Position numbers and translations under genes: made by a program | From: Brachyspira pilosicoli P43/6/78 | Lineage (GTDB): Bacteria; Spirochaetota; Brachyspiria; Brachyspirales; Brachyspiraceae | Reading direction: 5' to 3' | DNA: 64,000 nt | Assembly: GCF_000325665.1 (NCBI RefSeq) | Contig: NC_019908.1 | Span: 1,798,001 to 1,862,000 of the forward strand | Shown: piece by piece, positions 51,366 to 60,819 of the stretch | Numbering within the stretch: position 1 is the stretch's first letter | How the letters are laid out: each line of letters starts with the position of its first letter | The notes under the pieces: model-generated | The model's input: the letters and a program-made list of their open reading frames with translations, nothing else | Told to the model about the DNA's origin: nothing | Databases searched by the model: none

Positions 51366-53858
51366 ATGAAACTAACAGAACTCGACATAGAAGAAGGTTT
51401 TGTTGTAGATAATGTGGAGACTCAGGGAGAGATAAGGCAGAGAATCATAGAGATGGGTTTTACTGCTGGTGCTAAAGGCTGGATTGTGAGAAAGGCACCT
51501 CTTGGAGACCCTATTCAAGTTCATATTATGGATTATGAAATATCTTTAAGAAAATCTGAGGCAAATGGAATTGAAGTTTCTAAAGCAGATGTTGAAATTA
51601 AGAAGATGGCCGATATAAAAACAGGCAAAGTAAAAAGAGAGAAAAAAAACAATACTTGTGATTTATTTTTAGAAGATAAAGAAGAGATTAGTAAAAAGTT
51701 CAAAGTTCCTTCAAACAATACAAAATTAAAAGTAGCAATTGCTGGTAACCCAAACTGCGGTAAAACAACAATATTTAACGCTTTAACTGGTGCTAATTAT
51801 AAAGTTGCTAACTACCCCGGTGTAACGGTTGAAAAAAGAGAATATTCTATGCTATACAACGGATACACCTATGATTTAATGGACTTACCCGGGGTTTATA
51901 GCTTAAGTGCTTATTCTCAAGATGAGGTTGTAGCTTGCGATGTACTTCTTAATGAAAAACCTGATTTTATTATAAATGTTATTGACTCTACAAATTTGGA
52001 AAGAAACCTTTATCTTACTTTACAGTTGGTTGAATTAGGTATTCCTATTTTATGTGTGCTTAATATGTATGAGCATGCAGAAAATGAGGGTATAAACATA
52101 GATGAATCAAAATTGGAAGAATTATTTAGACTTCCTGTAATGAAAGTTCATGGAAATAAACATGAAAGCGTACTTTTAATATTAGATAAAATAGAAAAAA
52201 TATATGAATCTGGAAATAAACTGCATAGAGATGCCGCTTTAGAATATGGTGCTGATGTTGAGGAATCTATAAAAAACATAGTTGCTTCTATGCATGGAGA
52301 TATATCAGACATTCATAAGAGATGGCTTGCTATAAAAGCGTTAGAAAAAGATGAAAGAGCTATACACTCTGTAAGACGCGAATGCAACAATGGCGGAGAA
52401 GTAATAGAGACTATAAACAAAGAAATTATAAGACTAGAGACAAAAGAAAACTCCAAAACAGACTCTATCATGGCAGATAAAAGATACTCATATATTAGGG
52501 GTGCTTTAAAAGAAGTTATAAAAAGAGATGATATACAGGCATTCAATTTTACAGATGCTGCCGATGTAGTATTTTTAAATAAATGGCTTGGCATACCAAT
52601 ATTCTTAGGTGTATTATGGCTAATATTTAAAGTTACATTTACACTTGGTGCATATCCTCAAGGCTGGATTGAGATGGGTATTAGTGCATTATCATCTTTT
52701 GTATCAAATCTTTTGCCTGAAGGAAGCTTGTTACAGTCTGTTGTGGTTGATGGTGTGATAGGCGGTGTTGGTGCTGTGCTTTCTTTCTTCCCATTAGTTT
52801 TAATACTATTTGTTGGTATATCATTCCTTGAAGACTGCGGTTATATGGCTAGAGCTGCATTTTTAATGGATAAGGTTATGCATAAGTTTGGTCTTCATGG
52901 TCAATCATTTATACCTATGTTCTTAGGTTTTGGCTGTACTATACCCGCTACTATGGCTGCTAGAACTTTGAGAAACAAAAAAGATAGAATTGTAACTGTA
53001 CTTATAACCACATTTATGAGCTGCGGTGCTAGAATTCCTGTTTATGTATTATTTACAGCTGCATTCTTCTCACCAAAAATGGCTCCTACTGTAATGTTTA
53101 GTATATATATAATTGGCGTAATAATGGCTTTTCTTGTGGCATTTATATTAAGAAAATTATTTTTCAAAGGCGATGAAACTCCTTTTGTTATGGAGCTTCC
53201 TCCGTACAGAGTGCCGCGTGTAAAAACTGTTTTGAGACATATGTTTGACAGAGGTTGGATGTATATAAAAAAAGCTGGTACTTATGTATTTGCTGCTTCT
53301 GTTTTAATATGGGCATTAATGACTTTCCCTCAATACAATCCTACAGAAGAGGAATCTGCTGAGTTAATGGATAAAGCAAAAACCGTATTAATATCAGAAA
53401 ATATAGATGTAAGTGATGAAGAGGCTTTAAATGCTGAATATGATAGACTTGTAGCTTCTGAAGGTTTAAAGCATAGTTTTGCTGGTAAATTAGGAACATT
53501 TGTAGAGCCTGTAATGAAGCCTTTAGGTTTTGACTGGAGAATAAGTATTGCTCTTATAGCAGGAGGAGCTGCCAAAGAAGTATTCGTTTCTACAATAGCA
53601 CAGATAAAATCTATAGAAGAAGATGAAACAACATTAATAGAAGCATTAAGAAATGACCCTGTGTTTAATCCTATAGTAGCTTATGCTTTACTTTTATTTG
53701 TACTATTATACTTCCCTTGTTTTGCATCAATAGCTGTAATAGGTTCTGAAATCGGAAAGGCTTGGATACCTTTCTTAATTGTTTATACTTTAGCTGTGGC
53801 TTGGATAGTTAGTTTCGCATTCTACCAAATTGCTGGAAGAATAGCTGGAATTATCTAG
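51366..53858 (+). CDS. feoB: Ferrous iron transporter, FeoA-FeoB fusion
   Basis: The 830-residue protein has an N-terminal FeoA SH3-like domain (1-75; VDNVETQGEIRQRIIEMGF). The FeoB G-domain follows (G1 AGNPNCGKTT 126-135, switch YPGVTVEK, G3 DLPG 173-176, G4 NMYE 233-236), then a helical GDI-like region and a membrane core with GYMARAAFLMDK, FGCTIPATMAARTL and GGAAKEVFVS. It imports Fe2+ across the inner membrane. G4 has Glu where NxxD is usual. The ATG follows AAAGGAG. A terminator follows the stop. Confidence 0.95.
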   Translation: MKLTELDIEEGFVVDNVETQGEIRQRIIEMGFTAGAKGWIVRKAPLGDPIQVHIMDYEISLRKSEANGIEVSKADVEIKKMADIKTGKVKREKKNNTCDLFLEDKEEISKKFKVPSNNTKLKVAIAGNPNCGKTTIFNALTGANYKVANYPGVTVEKREYSMLYNGYTYDLMDLPGVYSLSAYSQDEVVACDVLLNEKPDFIINVIDSTNLERNLYLTLQLVELGIPILCVLNMYEHAENEGINIDESKLEELFRLPVMKVHGNKHESVLLILDKIEKIYESGNKLHRDAALEYGADVEESIKNIVASMHGDISDIHKRWLAIKALEKDERAIHSVRRECNNGGEVIETINKEIIRLETKENSKTDSIMADKRYSYIRGALKEVIKRDDIQAFNFTDAADVVFLNKWLGIPIFLGVLWLIFKVTFTLGAYPQGWIEMGISALSSFVSNLLPEGSLLQSVVVDGVIGGVGAVLSFFPLVLILFVGISFLEDCGYMARAAFLMDKVMHKFGLHGQSFIPMFLGFGCTIPATMAARTLRNKKDRIVTVLITTFMSCGARIPVYVLFTAAFFSPKMAPTVMFSIYIIGVIMAFLVAFILRKLFFKGDETPFVMELPPYRVPRVKTVLRHMFDRGWMYIKKAGTYVFAASVLIWALMTFPQYNPTEEESAELMDKAKTVLISENIDVSDEEALNAEYDRLVASEGLKHSFAGKLGTFVEPVMKPLGFDWRISIALIAGGAAKEVFVSTIAQIKSIEEDETTLIEALRNDPVFNPIVAYALLLFVLLYFPCFASIAVIGSEIGKAWIPFLIVYTLAVAWIVSFAFYQIAGRIAGII

Positions 53859-53893
53859 ACTTCATAATATAACCTATTTTTTATTAAAATCAT

Positions 53894-53930
53894 AGATACC
53901 TAAGCTTAATGCTTGGGTATCTGTATTTTT
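53894..53930 (+). terminator. Terminator after feoAB
   Basis: AGATACCTAAGC pairs with GCTTGGGTATCT (one mismatch, G-U pairs) around TTAAT, followed by GTATTTTT. It may also serve the convergent glycosyltransferase gene ending at 53939. Confidence 0.75.
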
Positions 53931-53938
53931 AAATAATG

Positions 53939-55063
53939 TTATATTTTCTTTATAGAAATTTTTATACCAAATAAAATTATAGTTAAATACTCTTTTGTAT
54001 TATTAATACCAAATAATCTAAACCAATTATTAGAACTATATACTTCTTTTTCTATATATTTAACTCTGTTAAGTAAATGACTATTAAATAAATATTCATC
54101 ATATGTTTTACTAATTTTGATAGATAAATACTCATTAAATACATCATTTTCAAAACTACTCTTTTTATTAATTTTAGATTTATCTATATCAAGTTCTTGA
54201 ACAAAATCATAAATTTTTTGATATAATTCTCTTTTAGTTTTTTGCGAACTGGCAGAATAAAAGTTTAAAGTTGGTATAAATACTTTTAAATAAATATCAT
54301 CTAAAAAATCAATGTAATGTTCTTTATAATAATTTAAAGCATTATTCATATGTATTATTGCATTATTAGCACTAATAGGTGTGATTTTCAAAATATTTGA
54401 ATTTGATAGAGAATTTTCTCTTTGTCTATAATAGTAAATAGACCTATTATTAAAAGAAATTTTTGGTTTATGTGCCATTAATTTTATAGTAAAATTTGCA
54501 TCTTCAACACCAAACTTCATGTCCATAAAATATAAATTATTATTTAATAGAAATGAAGTCTTATAAAGCTTATTCCAAACATATGGAACAATCGCTTTAT
54601 CACTATAAACATTTTCTATATCATTTAGATTCCAAGTGCTTTCAAATTCTTTTTCATTAAACGTATAAATAAATTTTCTTAATTTTTTATTTTTATAAAA
54701 TTTAATATTTAATGTATTTACTATATCAGAGTCGTATTTTTTAGCAGTATTATACAAATTTTCGTAATAATCTTTTGAAATAAAATCATCAGAATCTATA
54801 AAAGATATATATTCACCTTTAGCTTCATTTATACCAGTATTACGAGCAGGACCTAAACCTTTATTCTCTTTATGACTAATTATTTTTATTCTATTATCTT
54901 TTTTACTATATTCTCTTAATATATCAATGCTGTTATCTGTTCCGCAATCATCTATGCAAAGTATTTCTATTTCTTTTAATGTCTGATTAATTATGCTATC
55001 TAAACATTCTTTTAAATAATCCTCTACATTATAAACAGGTACTATTACACTTATTTTAATCAT
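53939..55063 (-). CDS. GT2-family glycosyltransferase
   Basis: The 374-residue protein starts with the GT-A fold motif KISVIVPVYNVEDYLKECLD and has the DxD-type metal site in SFIDSDDF (about 85-92), so it transfers a sugar from a nucleotide donor, probably for a surface glycan. The C-terminal end WFRLFGINNTKEY...LFGIKISIKK is shared with the frameshifted paralogue upstream. I chose ATG 55063, which aligns with the paralogue start and has AAGGA 8 bases upstream. An upstream TTG extension is unlikely. Confidence 0.88.
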   Translation of the reverse strand: MIKISVIVPVYNVEDYLKECLDSIINQTLKEIEILCIDDCGTDNSIDILREYSKKDNRIKIISHKENKGLGPARNTGINEAKGEYISFIDSDDFISKDYYENLYNTAKKYDSDIVNTLNIKFYKNKKLRKFIYTFNEKEFESTWNLNDIENVYSDKAIVPYVWNKLYKTSFLLNNNLYFMDMKFGVEDANFTIKLMAHKPKISFNNRSIYYYRQRENSLSNSNILKITPISANNAIIHMNNALNYYKEHYIDFLDDIYLKVFIPTLNFYSASSQKTKRELYQKIYDFVQELDIDKSKINKKSSFENDVFNEYLSIKISKTYDEYLFNSHLLNRVKYIEKEVYSSNNWFRLFGINNTKEYLTIILFGIKISIKKI

Positions 55064-55116
55064 CATCAAATTCCTTATCAAATTTGAAGTATTATAATAT
55101 AACAGACTAATTAAAT

Positions 55117-56284
55117 CTATATATCTTTATCATTTTTTTTCTTAATAGAAATTTTTATTCCAAATAAAATAAGAATTAAACAATCTTTTGAATTATTAAT
55201 ACCAAATAATCTAAACCAATTATCAGCTTTTTTTATATCTTCTTTTAAATTATTAATTTTATATTCTAAATCATTTATTCTATCAAATATTCTTTTATTT
55301 AATAAATATTTATTATAATTTTCATTTGATTTTATTAATATATACTCATCATATTTATATTGATTTTTATAATCAAAATCATCACAACTTAAAATTATAT
55401 TTTTTGCAAAATTATATAAATGTGGGTAAAATTCCTCTTGTACAGATTTAGAAGCTATATAAAATTGATATAAAGGTGAAGGCCATACTTTAGCATATAC
55501 TAAATTTAAATATGATGGAAATTTATCTTTGCAATAATTTATAGTATTTTCCATATACTCTATAGCAGATAAATTATATTTTAAATATTTATAAGACATA
55601 GAAGTAGAAGAATTTGAATTAATTCTATAAAAATATTTTGAATGATTATTAAATGATACTTTTGGAGAGTTTAAAAATAATCTAATAATAAAATCTGCAT
55701 CTTCAGCAGCATTTTGTTTTTTTTTCAATGAAATAAATATCTTTATCTAAAATAAATTTTTTTAAAAATATTTTATTAACAGGATTAAATGTTACTAAAT
55801 ATTTAGAATAAAAATCAACATTATTAAATAAATTATTAGATTCATATTCATAATATTTTTTTATTTTAACAAAATTATCAATATGACACCAATAATTAAA
55901 TATATTGCCTTCTTTATCATTAGAAACATTTAAAGTATTAACAACATCAGAATTATATTTTTTTGCAGTATTGTATAAATTTTCGTAATAATCTTCTGAT
56001 ATATAATCATCAGAATCTATAAACCCTATATACTCTCCTTTAGCTTCTTTAATGCCAATATTTCTATTATATCCAACTCCCATATTTTCTTTATTTTTAA
56101 TTAATACTATTCTGCCATCTTTTTTGGCATATTCTTCAAGTATACTATAACTACTATCTGTTGAACAATCATCTATACAAATTATTTCTATCTCTTTTAA
56201 TGTTTGATTTATAACGCTATCTAAACACTCTTTTAAATATTCTTCTACATTATACACAGGTATTATTACACTAACCTTTATCAT
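55117..56284 (-). pseudogene. GT2-family glycosyltransferase, frameshifted at an A9 tract
   Basis: The first frame (55703-56284) has KVSVIIPVYNVEEYLKECLD and GFIDSDDY, then reads DIYFIEKKTKCC and stops. The second (55117-55728) continues KKQNAAEDADFIIRLFLNSPKVSF and ends with the shared WFRLFGINN...FGIKISIKK tail. With eight As in place of nine on the minus strand (55717-55725) the frames join as IYFIEKKQNAAEDADF, matching the paralogue at 53939-55063. The tract could be a phase-variable site, allow slippage or be a sequencing error. The full protein would have about 388 residues. Confidence 0.85.
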
Positions 56285-56353
56285 ATAAAATAACCTTCTT
56301 ATTTTGATATATTAATATTATAATATAAGTTCATATTTTAGTCTATTAAACAA

Positions 56354-56382
56354 TTAACTTTTTAGCTATATAATGTTATAAT
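56354..56382 (+). promoter_or_regulatory. Promoter for the thioesterase gene
   Basis: TTAACT, 17 bases, TATAAT, 32 bases upstream of the ATG at 56415. Confidence 0.5.
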
Positions 56383-56414
56383 TATATTTGTTTGTAATTA
56401 GCAAGGAGATTTTT

Positions 56415-56927
56415 ATGGAATTAAAAGTATTAAATAAACAGAACAATTCAAGAATGTGTTTAGTATGCGGATTTAAAAATGATTTAAGTTTGAAGGCAGA
56501 GTTTTTTGAACTTGAAGATAAATCACTTTGTGCTTTGGTAACTTTTAAAGATTATCATCAAGGATACCCGGGAAGAGTGCATGGCGGAATACTTGCTGCT
56601 ATATTAGATGAAACTATAGGAAGAGCAATGATGCCTTATACCGGTGAAGATAAATGGGGAGTAACAACAACGCTTACAACAAAATATAAAAAACCTGTAC
56701 CAATTAATGAAGAGATTAGAATAATTGGAAAGATTACTTACGGCAATGGCAGAATGTATGAAGGAGAAGGGTATATACTTCTTAATGATGACACAGTAGC
56801 CGTAACAGCAAAAGGCAATTACATATGTATGAGCTTAGAGCAAATAGCAGAAATGGATCCAAATAGTGAAGAAGATTGGTATGTGGAGAAAAAAGAAACA
56901 GACCCTCAAACTATAGCAATACCATAA
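56415..56927 (+). CDS. PaaI-type hotdog thioesterase
   Basis: The 170-residue hotdog protein has the active-site segment GRVHGGILAAILDETIGRAM (HGG loop with Asp/Glu on the long helix, about residues 54-73) and LTTKYKKPVPINEEI (second half). Such enzymes hydrolyse acyl-CoA thioesters. The substrate is unknown. ATG 56415 is chosen because AAGGAG lies 7 bases upstream. The longer in-frame start at 56388 would lie next to the promoter -10 box. Its transcript runs toward the R4 repeat. Confidence 0.87.
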   Translation: MELKVLNKQNNSRMCLVCGFKNDLSLKAEFFELEDKSLCALVTFKDYHQGYPGRVHGGILAAILDETIGRAMMPYTGEDKWGVTTTLTTKYKKPVPINEEIRIIGKITYGNGRMYEGEGYILLNDDTVAVTAKGNYICMSLEQIAEMDPNSEEDWYVEKKETDPQTIAIP

Positions 56928-57004
56928 TTAAATTTGTTTATTTTAATTTCTTAAATTTTATTATATTCGGAGACTAGCTCCCGATAACAATAAAAACTGA
57001 ATTT

Positions 57005-57156
57005 TGATAAACTTAAAAATTTTCAATGTATATTGAAAGAATAATTTTTTATCAACTTTTTCCCGCCGCAAAAAGTTGCAAAAAGTGCAAATATTTTAGT
57101 TTCATATAAAATAATATCATATATTTTTGGCTATATTTCATAAAAATGCAGTTCAT
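57005..57156 (+). repeat. Mosaic intergenic repeat, partial copy R4
   Basis: It runs AAACTTAAAAATTTT (AT box), CAACTTTTTCCCGCCGC, AAAAAGTTGCAAAAAGTGCAAATA, about 50 AT-rich bases, then a truncated TGCAGTTC module at 57148-57155. CAACTTT (57053-57059) pairs with AAAGTTG (57072-57078) around a 12-base loop without a tip insert. It fills the gap between convergent genes, and its right end lies 2 bases before the end of the ferredoxin gene. Confidence 0.75.
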
Positions 57157-57157
57157 T

Positions 57158-57928
57158 TTAATTAATATAAAATTCATAATTTTTTGCTTTAGAGCAGGAT
57201 TTTTTCAAAGCCAAATGAACTAAATCTAACTTAATCTTATTAATATATTTAGCTGAGTAATTGCATATTGAAACACATCTCATACAAGATATGCATTTAT
57301 CTCTATCAATTATTTTAGGATTATTAATATTTATTGCTTGAACTGGGCATTTCTTAGCACACAATTTACAATTATTACATTTATTTTTAGTTTTAGGTAC
57401 TAACGGCACTTTACCTGCTTTTTTATATGGACGGTTTCCTTTTAATTTATGTTCATCTAAAAAGTCAGAAGCATTTATTATTTTAGAAGCAAACTCTTTA
57501 AGCTTGTTTATATCATTTTCATCTGGTCTGTTAGAAGCATATTTATAAGCTATGGAATGTTTAGCAATTGCAGCTACAGCAGAAGTAACTTTAAAATTTA
57601 ATTCTTTTGCTATATCATAAAGTTCAATTAAAGTGTCATCATAATCTCTATTACCATAAACAGATACAATAACCGTATTAGCTCCATTACCTTTTATTTG
57701 AGATATTCTTTTCGATGCTACCTCTGGAACTCTGCCTGCATAAGATGGTACTGCAATAATAGCAATATCATCTTGAGATATTTTTACGTTTGAAAAGTCC
57801 ATATTATAATCAGTTAAATCAACTTCTTCTATACTTGCATTATTATTTTTGCTAATTTCCAAAGCAACCGTATCTGCAACTTTTTTAGTGCCGCCTGTTG
57901 GGCTAAAAACAATTTTATATATATTCAT
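57158..57928 (-). CDS. EFR1-type flavodoxin/2[4Fe-4S] ferredoxin fusion
   Basis: The 256-residue protein has an N-terminal flavodoxin-like domain (IVFSPTGGTKKVADTVA, the FMN phosphate loop, and VPSYAGRVP). It also has a C-terminal bacterial ferredoxin domain with CNNCKLCAKKCPVQA (about 190-204) and CISCMRCVSICNY. The second cluster lacks the usual Pro after the last Cys. Such EFR1 proteins are thought to move electrons from FMN to Fe-S partners in anaerobes. I chose ATG 57928 (GGAG 9 bases upstream). Confidence 0.9.
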   Translation of the reverse strand: MNIYKIVFSPTGGTKKVADTVALEISKNNNASIEEVDLTDYNMDFSNVKISQDDIAIIAVPSYAGRVPEVASKRISQIKGNGANTVIVSVYGNRDYDDTLIELYDIAKELNFKVTSAVAAIAKHSIAYKYASNRPDENDINKLKEFASKIINASDFLDEHKLKGNRPYKKAGKVPLVPKTKNKCNNCKLCAKKCPVQAININNPKIIDRDKCISCMRCVSICNYSAKYINKIKLDLVHLALKKSCSKAKNYEFYIN

Positions 57929-58020
57929 AATAAAAAACTCCAAACATAATTTTCCTTAATTATAATAAAGTTTTTGAGTTTATCAATATGCATAAAAACT
58001 AAATTTTAACGAACTTGAAA

Positions 58021-58365
58021 ATTTTAGTATATAGTTAAAGAAGTATGTTTTGTAATTTAAGTTTTTATTTTATTCAACTTTTCCCGCGTACGAGCTGTAC
58101 CACCTTGCCGCACGGTAATGCCATGTTTTTAATTATAACTTCTTATACATGCGGGGGAATACCTTTTAATATACAATTAAATTATAAAATTTATAATAAA
58201 ATGCAGTTCTTCGCGAAGCGTATCCGAAGGATATAAGGTTCTTTTATACCAATACCGAGTAGGTGCCTTGCATACGGCACGCAGAGCGTCGGCAAAAGAA
58301 CTGGGGTGCTGCACGGTGTGTACTTCGTTAAGGGCAAAGCCCTGCAAATATTTTAAATATAAAAA
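58021..58365 (+). repeat. Mosaic GC-rich intergenic repeat, copy R5 (full length)
   Basis: It fills most of the 57944-58400 gap. It runs: AT box (GAACTTGAAAATTTTAGTATATA), CAACTTTTCCCGCG, GTACGAGCTGTAC, CCGCACG/CATGCGG stem (one mismatch against R1), TGCAGTTCTT, the same 25-base insert as R1, GGTTCTTTTATACC, tip hairpin, AAAAGAACTGGGG, GGGCAAAGCCC, AT box. GTTCTTTT (58238-58245) pairs with AAAAGAAC (58294-58301). It differs from R1 mainly between GGGGT and GGGCAAAGCC. Confidence 0.85.
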
Positions 58366-58400
58366 TAGTATTTAAAAATTTTTAAATATAATAAAATTCA

Positions 58401-60392
58401 TTAAGAATCTGGCTTCAATGTGGCTTTGAGGTTTGAAAAAAACTCTTCTTCGTCCATCGCCATATCTTCTGGAAGGCCTTTTCTCATCTCTTCCAAAAAT
58501 ATTGACGGAGTGCATTCAACATCTCTTCCTTGCTTTTTTCTTTTCATGCAATATGTTAATGTGAGGTGCTTTTTTGCCCTCGTCATAGCAACATAGCAAA
58601 GTCTTCTCTCTTCTTCTATCTCTCTCTCTGATGAACTTTTATGATGCGGAAGTATGCCGTCTTCCATGCCGCATATATAAACATAAGGAAACTCTAAACC
58701 CTTTGCAGCATGTATACTCATAAGCATTACACCTTTCTTTTTCTCTTCTTCATTATTTTCTTCTATGCTCATTAAAAGTATTCTATCTAAATAATTTTTT
58801 AAAGTAGCATTTTTATTTCCTTTCTCATATTCAGCTATACCGTTCATTAGAGATTCAATGTTTTCTATTTTTTTACTTCCCTGCTCTTTTGTATCGCTTG
58901 AGTTTAATACTTCATTATGATATGCAATTGTATCTAAAAATTTATTAATGTTTTCGTAGAGCTTTGGTTTTTCTAATGTGTTTTTATCAACTGTAAATAT
59001 TTCATTATAATAATGAATGATATCCAAAAAATCTTTTATTCCTGTTTTTGCCTTTGGAGGTATATCATCTATATTCTCATAGTCAAGTAATGTTTGATAT
59101 AATGATACTCCGTTTTTTATACTTATTTCATTGAGATTATTAATTGCAACAGCACCAATTCCCCTTTTTGGTATATTAATAACCCTCAAAAGAGAAACCT
59201 CATCTTCCGGATTAACAAATAGGTTTAAATATGCAAGTATATCTTTAATCTCTTTTCTCTCATAAAACTGAAAAGCACCAACAACAGTATATGGAATGCC
59301 TCTAAATCTTAAAGCCTCTTCAAAAATACGCGACTGAGAGTTCATTCTAAAAAGTATGGCAAAGTTTTCGTAGTTTAAATTTTTGTTTATTGCAGTTTGT
59401 GTGATATTTTCTGCTATAAACTGTGCTTCATCTCTCTCATCTTCGCAGGGCATAATAACAGGAGGTATACCTTCATCATTAACAGCAACAACCTCTTTTG
59501 CTTTTCTTTGCGTATTGTTGCTTATTACAGCATGTGCCGCTTCAAGTATTGCCTTAGTGCTTCTATAATTTTTGTTTAATGTAATTATTTTAGCCTCTGG
59601 ATATTCGTTTTCAAAAGAAAGTATATTTGATACATCAGCACCCCTAAAAGCGTATATACTCTGGTCATCATCGCCTACTACAACTATATTTTTATATTTT
59701 GAAGCTAAAAGGCTTGTGAGTTTATACTGTGCTAAATTGGTGTCTTGATATTCATCAACCATAATATATTTAAATCTCTCTTGATACTTATCTAAAACAT
59801 CAGGAAAATTAATATATAAATCAATAGTTAAATTAATAAGATCATTAAAATCAACAGCATTATACCCTTTCAAATAATTCTGATAAACCTCATAAACTCT
59901 TTTTGCAATCTTCTCCAAATCATCATGAGGCACTACTTCATTTGGCTTCATTAAATTGTTTTTGTATCTGTCTATATACCAAGCAAAGAGGTTTTCATCA
60001 TAATTAAGAGTATTTACTTTAACCTCTCTCAAAATATTTCTTATAAGAGTTCTGCTGTCTGAAGAAGAATATATACTAAAGTTTTTTTTGTATCCTAATT
60101 TATCTATATCAAGCTTAAGCACCCTCACACAAAAAGAATGAAAAGTACTTATTACTAATTGTTTAGGTTTTTCTTTAAGCAAAGCAGCTATTCTCTCACG
60201 CATTTCATTAGCAGCTTTATTTGTAAAAGTAACAGCAAGTATATTGCTAGGGTCTATTCCGTTTTTTATTAAATAGGCAATTCTCTCTGTAATTACTCTG
60301 GTCTTACCACTTCCTGCACCGGCTAATGCAAGCATAGGTCCATTAATATGCTCTACAGCTTTTTTTTGCTCTTCATTTAACATTAATGCCAT
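58401..60392 (-). CDS. UvrD/PcrA-type DNA helicase
   Basis: The 663-residue superfamily 1A helicase has motif I LAGAGSGKTRVI (about 18-29), motif Ia TFTNKAANEMRERI, motif II VDEYQDTN, motif III VVGDDDQSIYAFRGA, motif IV NYRST, motif V MSIHAAKGLEFPYVYICG and motif VI RRLCYVAMTRAKK. It unwinds DNA 3' to 5' in nucleotide-excision and mismatch repair and clears recombination intermediates. The C-terminal region is short compared with PcrA (about 720), so Rep is an alternative. The gene is flanked by repeats on both sides. Confidence 0.93.
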   Translation of the reverse strand: MALMLNEEQKKAVEHINGPMLALAGAGSGKTRVITERIAYLIKNGIDPSNILAVTFTNKAANEMRERIAALLKEKPKQLVISTFHSFCVRVLKLDIDKLGYKKNFSIYSSSDSRTLIRNILREVKVNTLNYDENLFAWYIDRYKNNLMKPNEVVPHDDLEKIAKRVYEVYQNYLKGYNAVDFNDLINLTIDLYINFPDVLDKYQERFKYIMVDEYQDTNLAQYKLTSLLASKYKNIVVVGDDDQSIYAFRGADVSNILSFENEYPEAKIITLNKNYRSTKAILEAAHAVISNNTQRKAKEVVAVNDEGIPPVIMPCEDERDEAQFIAENITQTAINKNLNYENFAILFRMNSQSRIFEEALRFRGIPYTVVGAFQFYERKEIKDILAYLNLFVNPEDEVSLLRVINIPKRGIGAVAINNLNEISIKNGVSLYQTLLDYENIDDIPPKAKTGIKDFLDIIHYYNEIFTVDKNTLEKPKLYENINKFLDTIAYHNEVLNSSDTKEQGSKKIENIESLMNGIAEYEKGNKNATLKNYLDRILLMSIEENNEEEKKKGVMLMSIHAAKGLEFPYVYICGMEDGILPHHKSSSEREIEEERRLCYVAMTRAKKHLTLTYCMKRKKQGRDVECTPSIFLEEMRKGLPEDMAMDEEEFFSNLKATLKPDS

Positions 60393-60599
60393 AAAAAATA
60401 AAAAACCTTTATTATTATAAGTATTATAAGTTGGAAATTTATTATATATTATAACGAAATATATACAAGCATAGTAATTGCTTATTAAAAATAGTGTATG
60501 TATAAACTATTATATTTTATAAATTTTTATAGATATGTTATTAACTTTTCACGCTTTAGTAGCAACATACAAAACAATAATTTTCTATTAATTTTTTTG

Positions 60600-60660
60600 T
60601 TGTTCTTTTTCCCGCAGCTCGCTGTGCGGACTTCGTCAAAGAACCAAAAAGTGCAAGTAC
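60600..60660 (+). repeat. Mosaic repeat module H, copy R6
   Basis: GTTCTTT (60602-60608), TTCCCGCAGCTCGCTGTGCGG tip, ACTTCGTC, AAAGAAC (60638-60644), CAAAAAGTGCAAGTAC. It matches R3c reversed apart from the tip. The remainder of the 60393-60819 gap is AT-rich with no other signal. Confidence 0.75.
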
Positions 60661-60819
60661 AAAATTAATATTAAAGTATATAATTATATTTTATATTTAA
60701 AGCAAACTATTAATCTATATTTAAATGTAGTTTTATAATAAATGTGCTAAAAATAAATAATATATTTGTAAAAAATAGAAAGTGATAAAAGTTATTTGTT
60801 TTAGTATACTTTAAAAATA

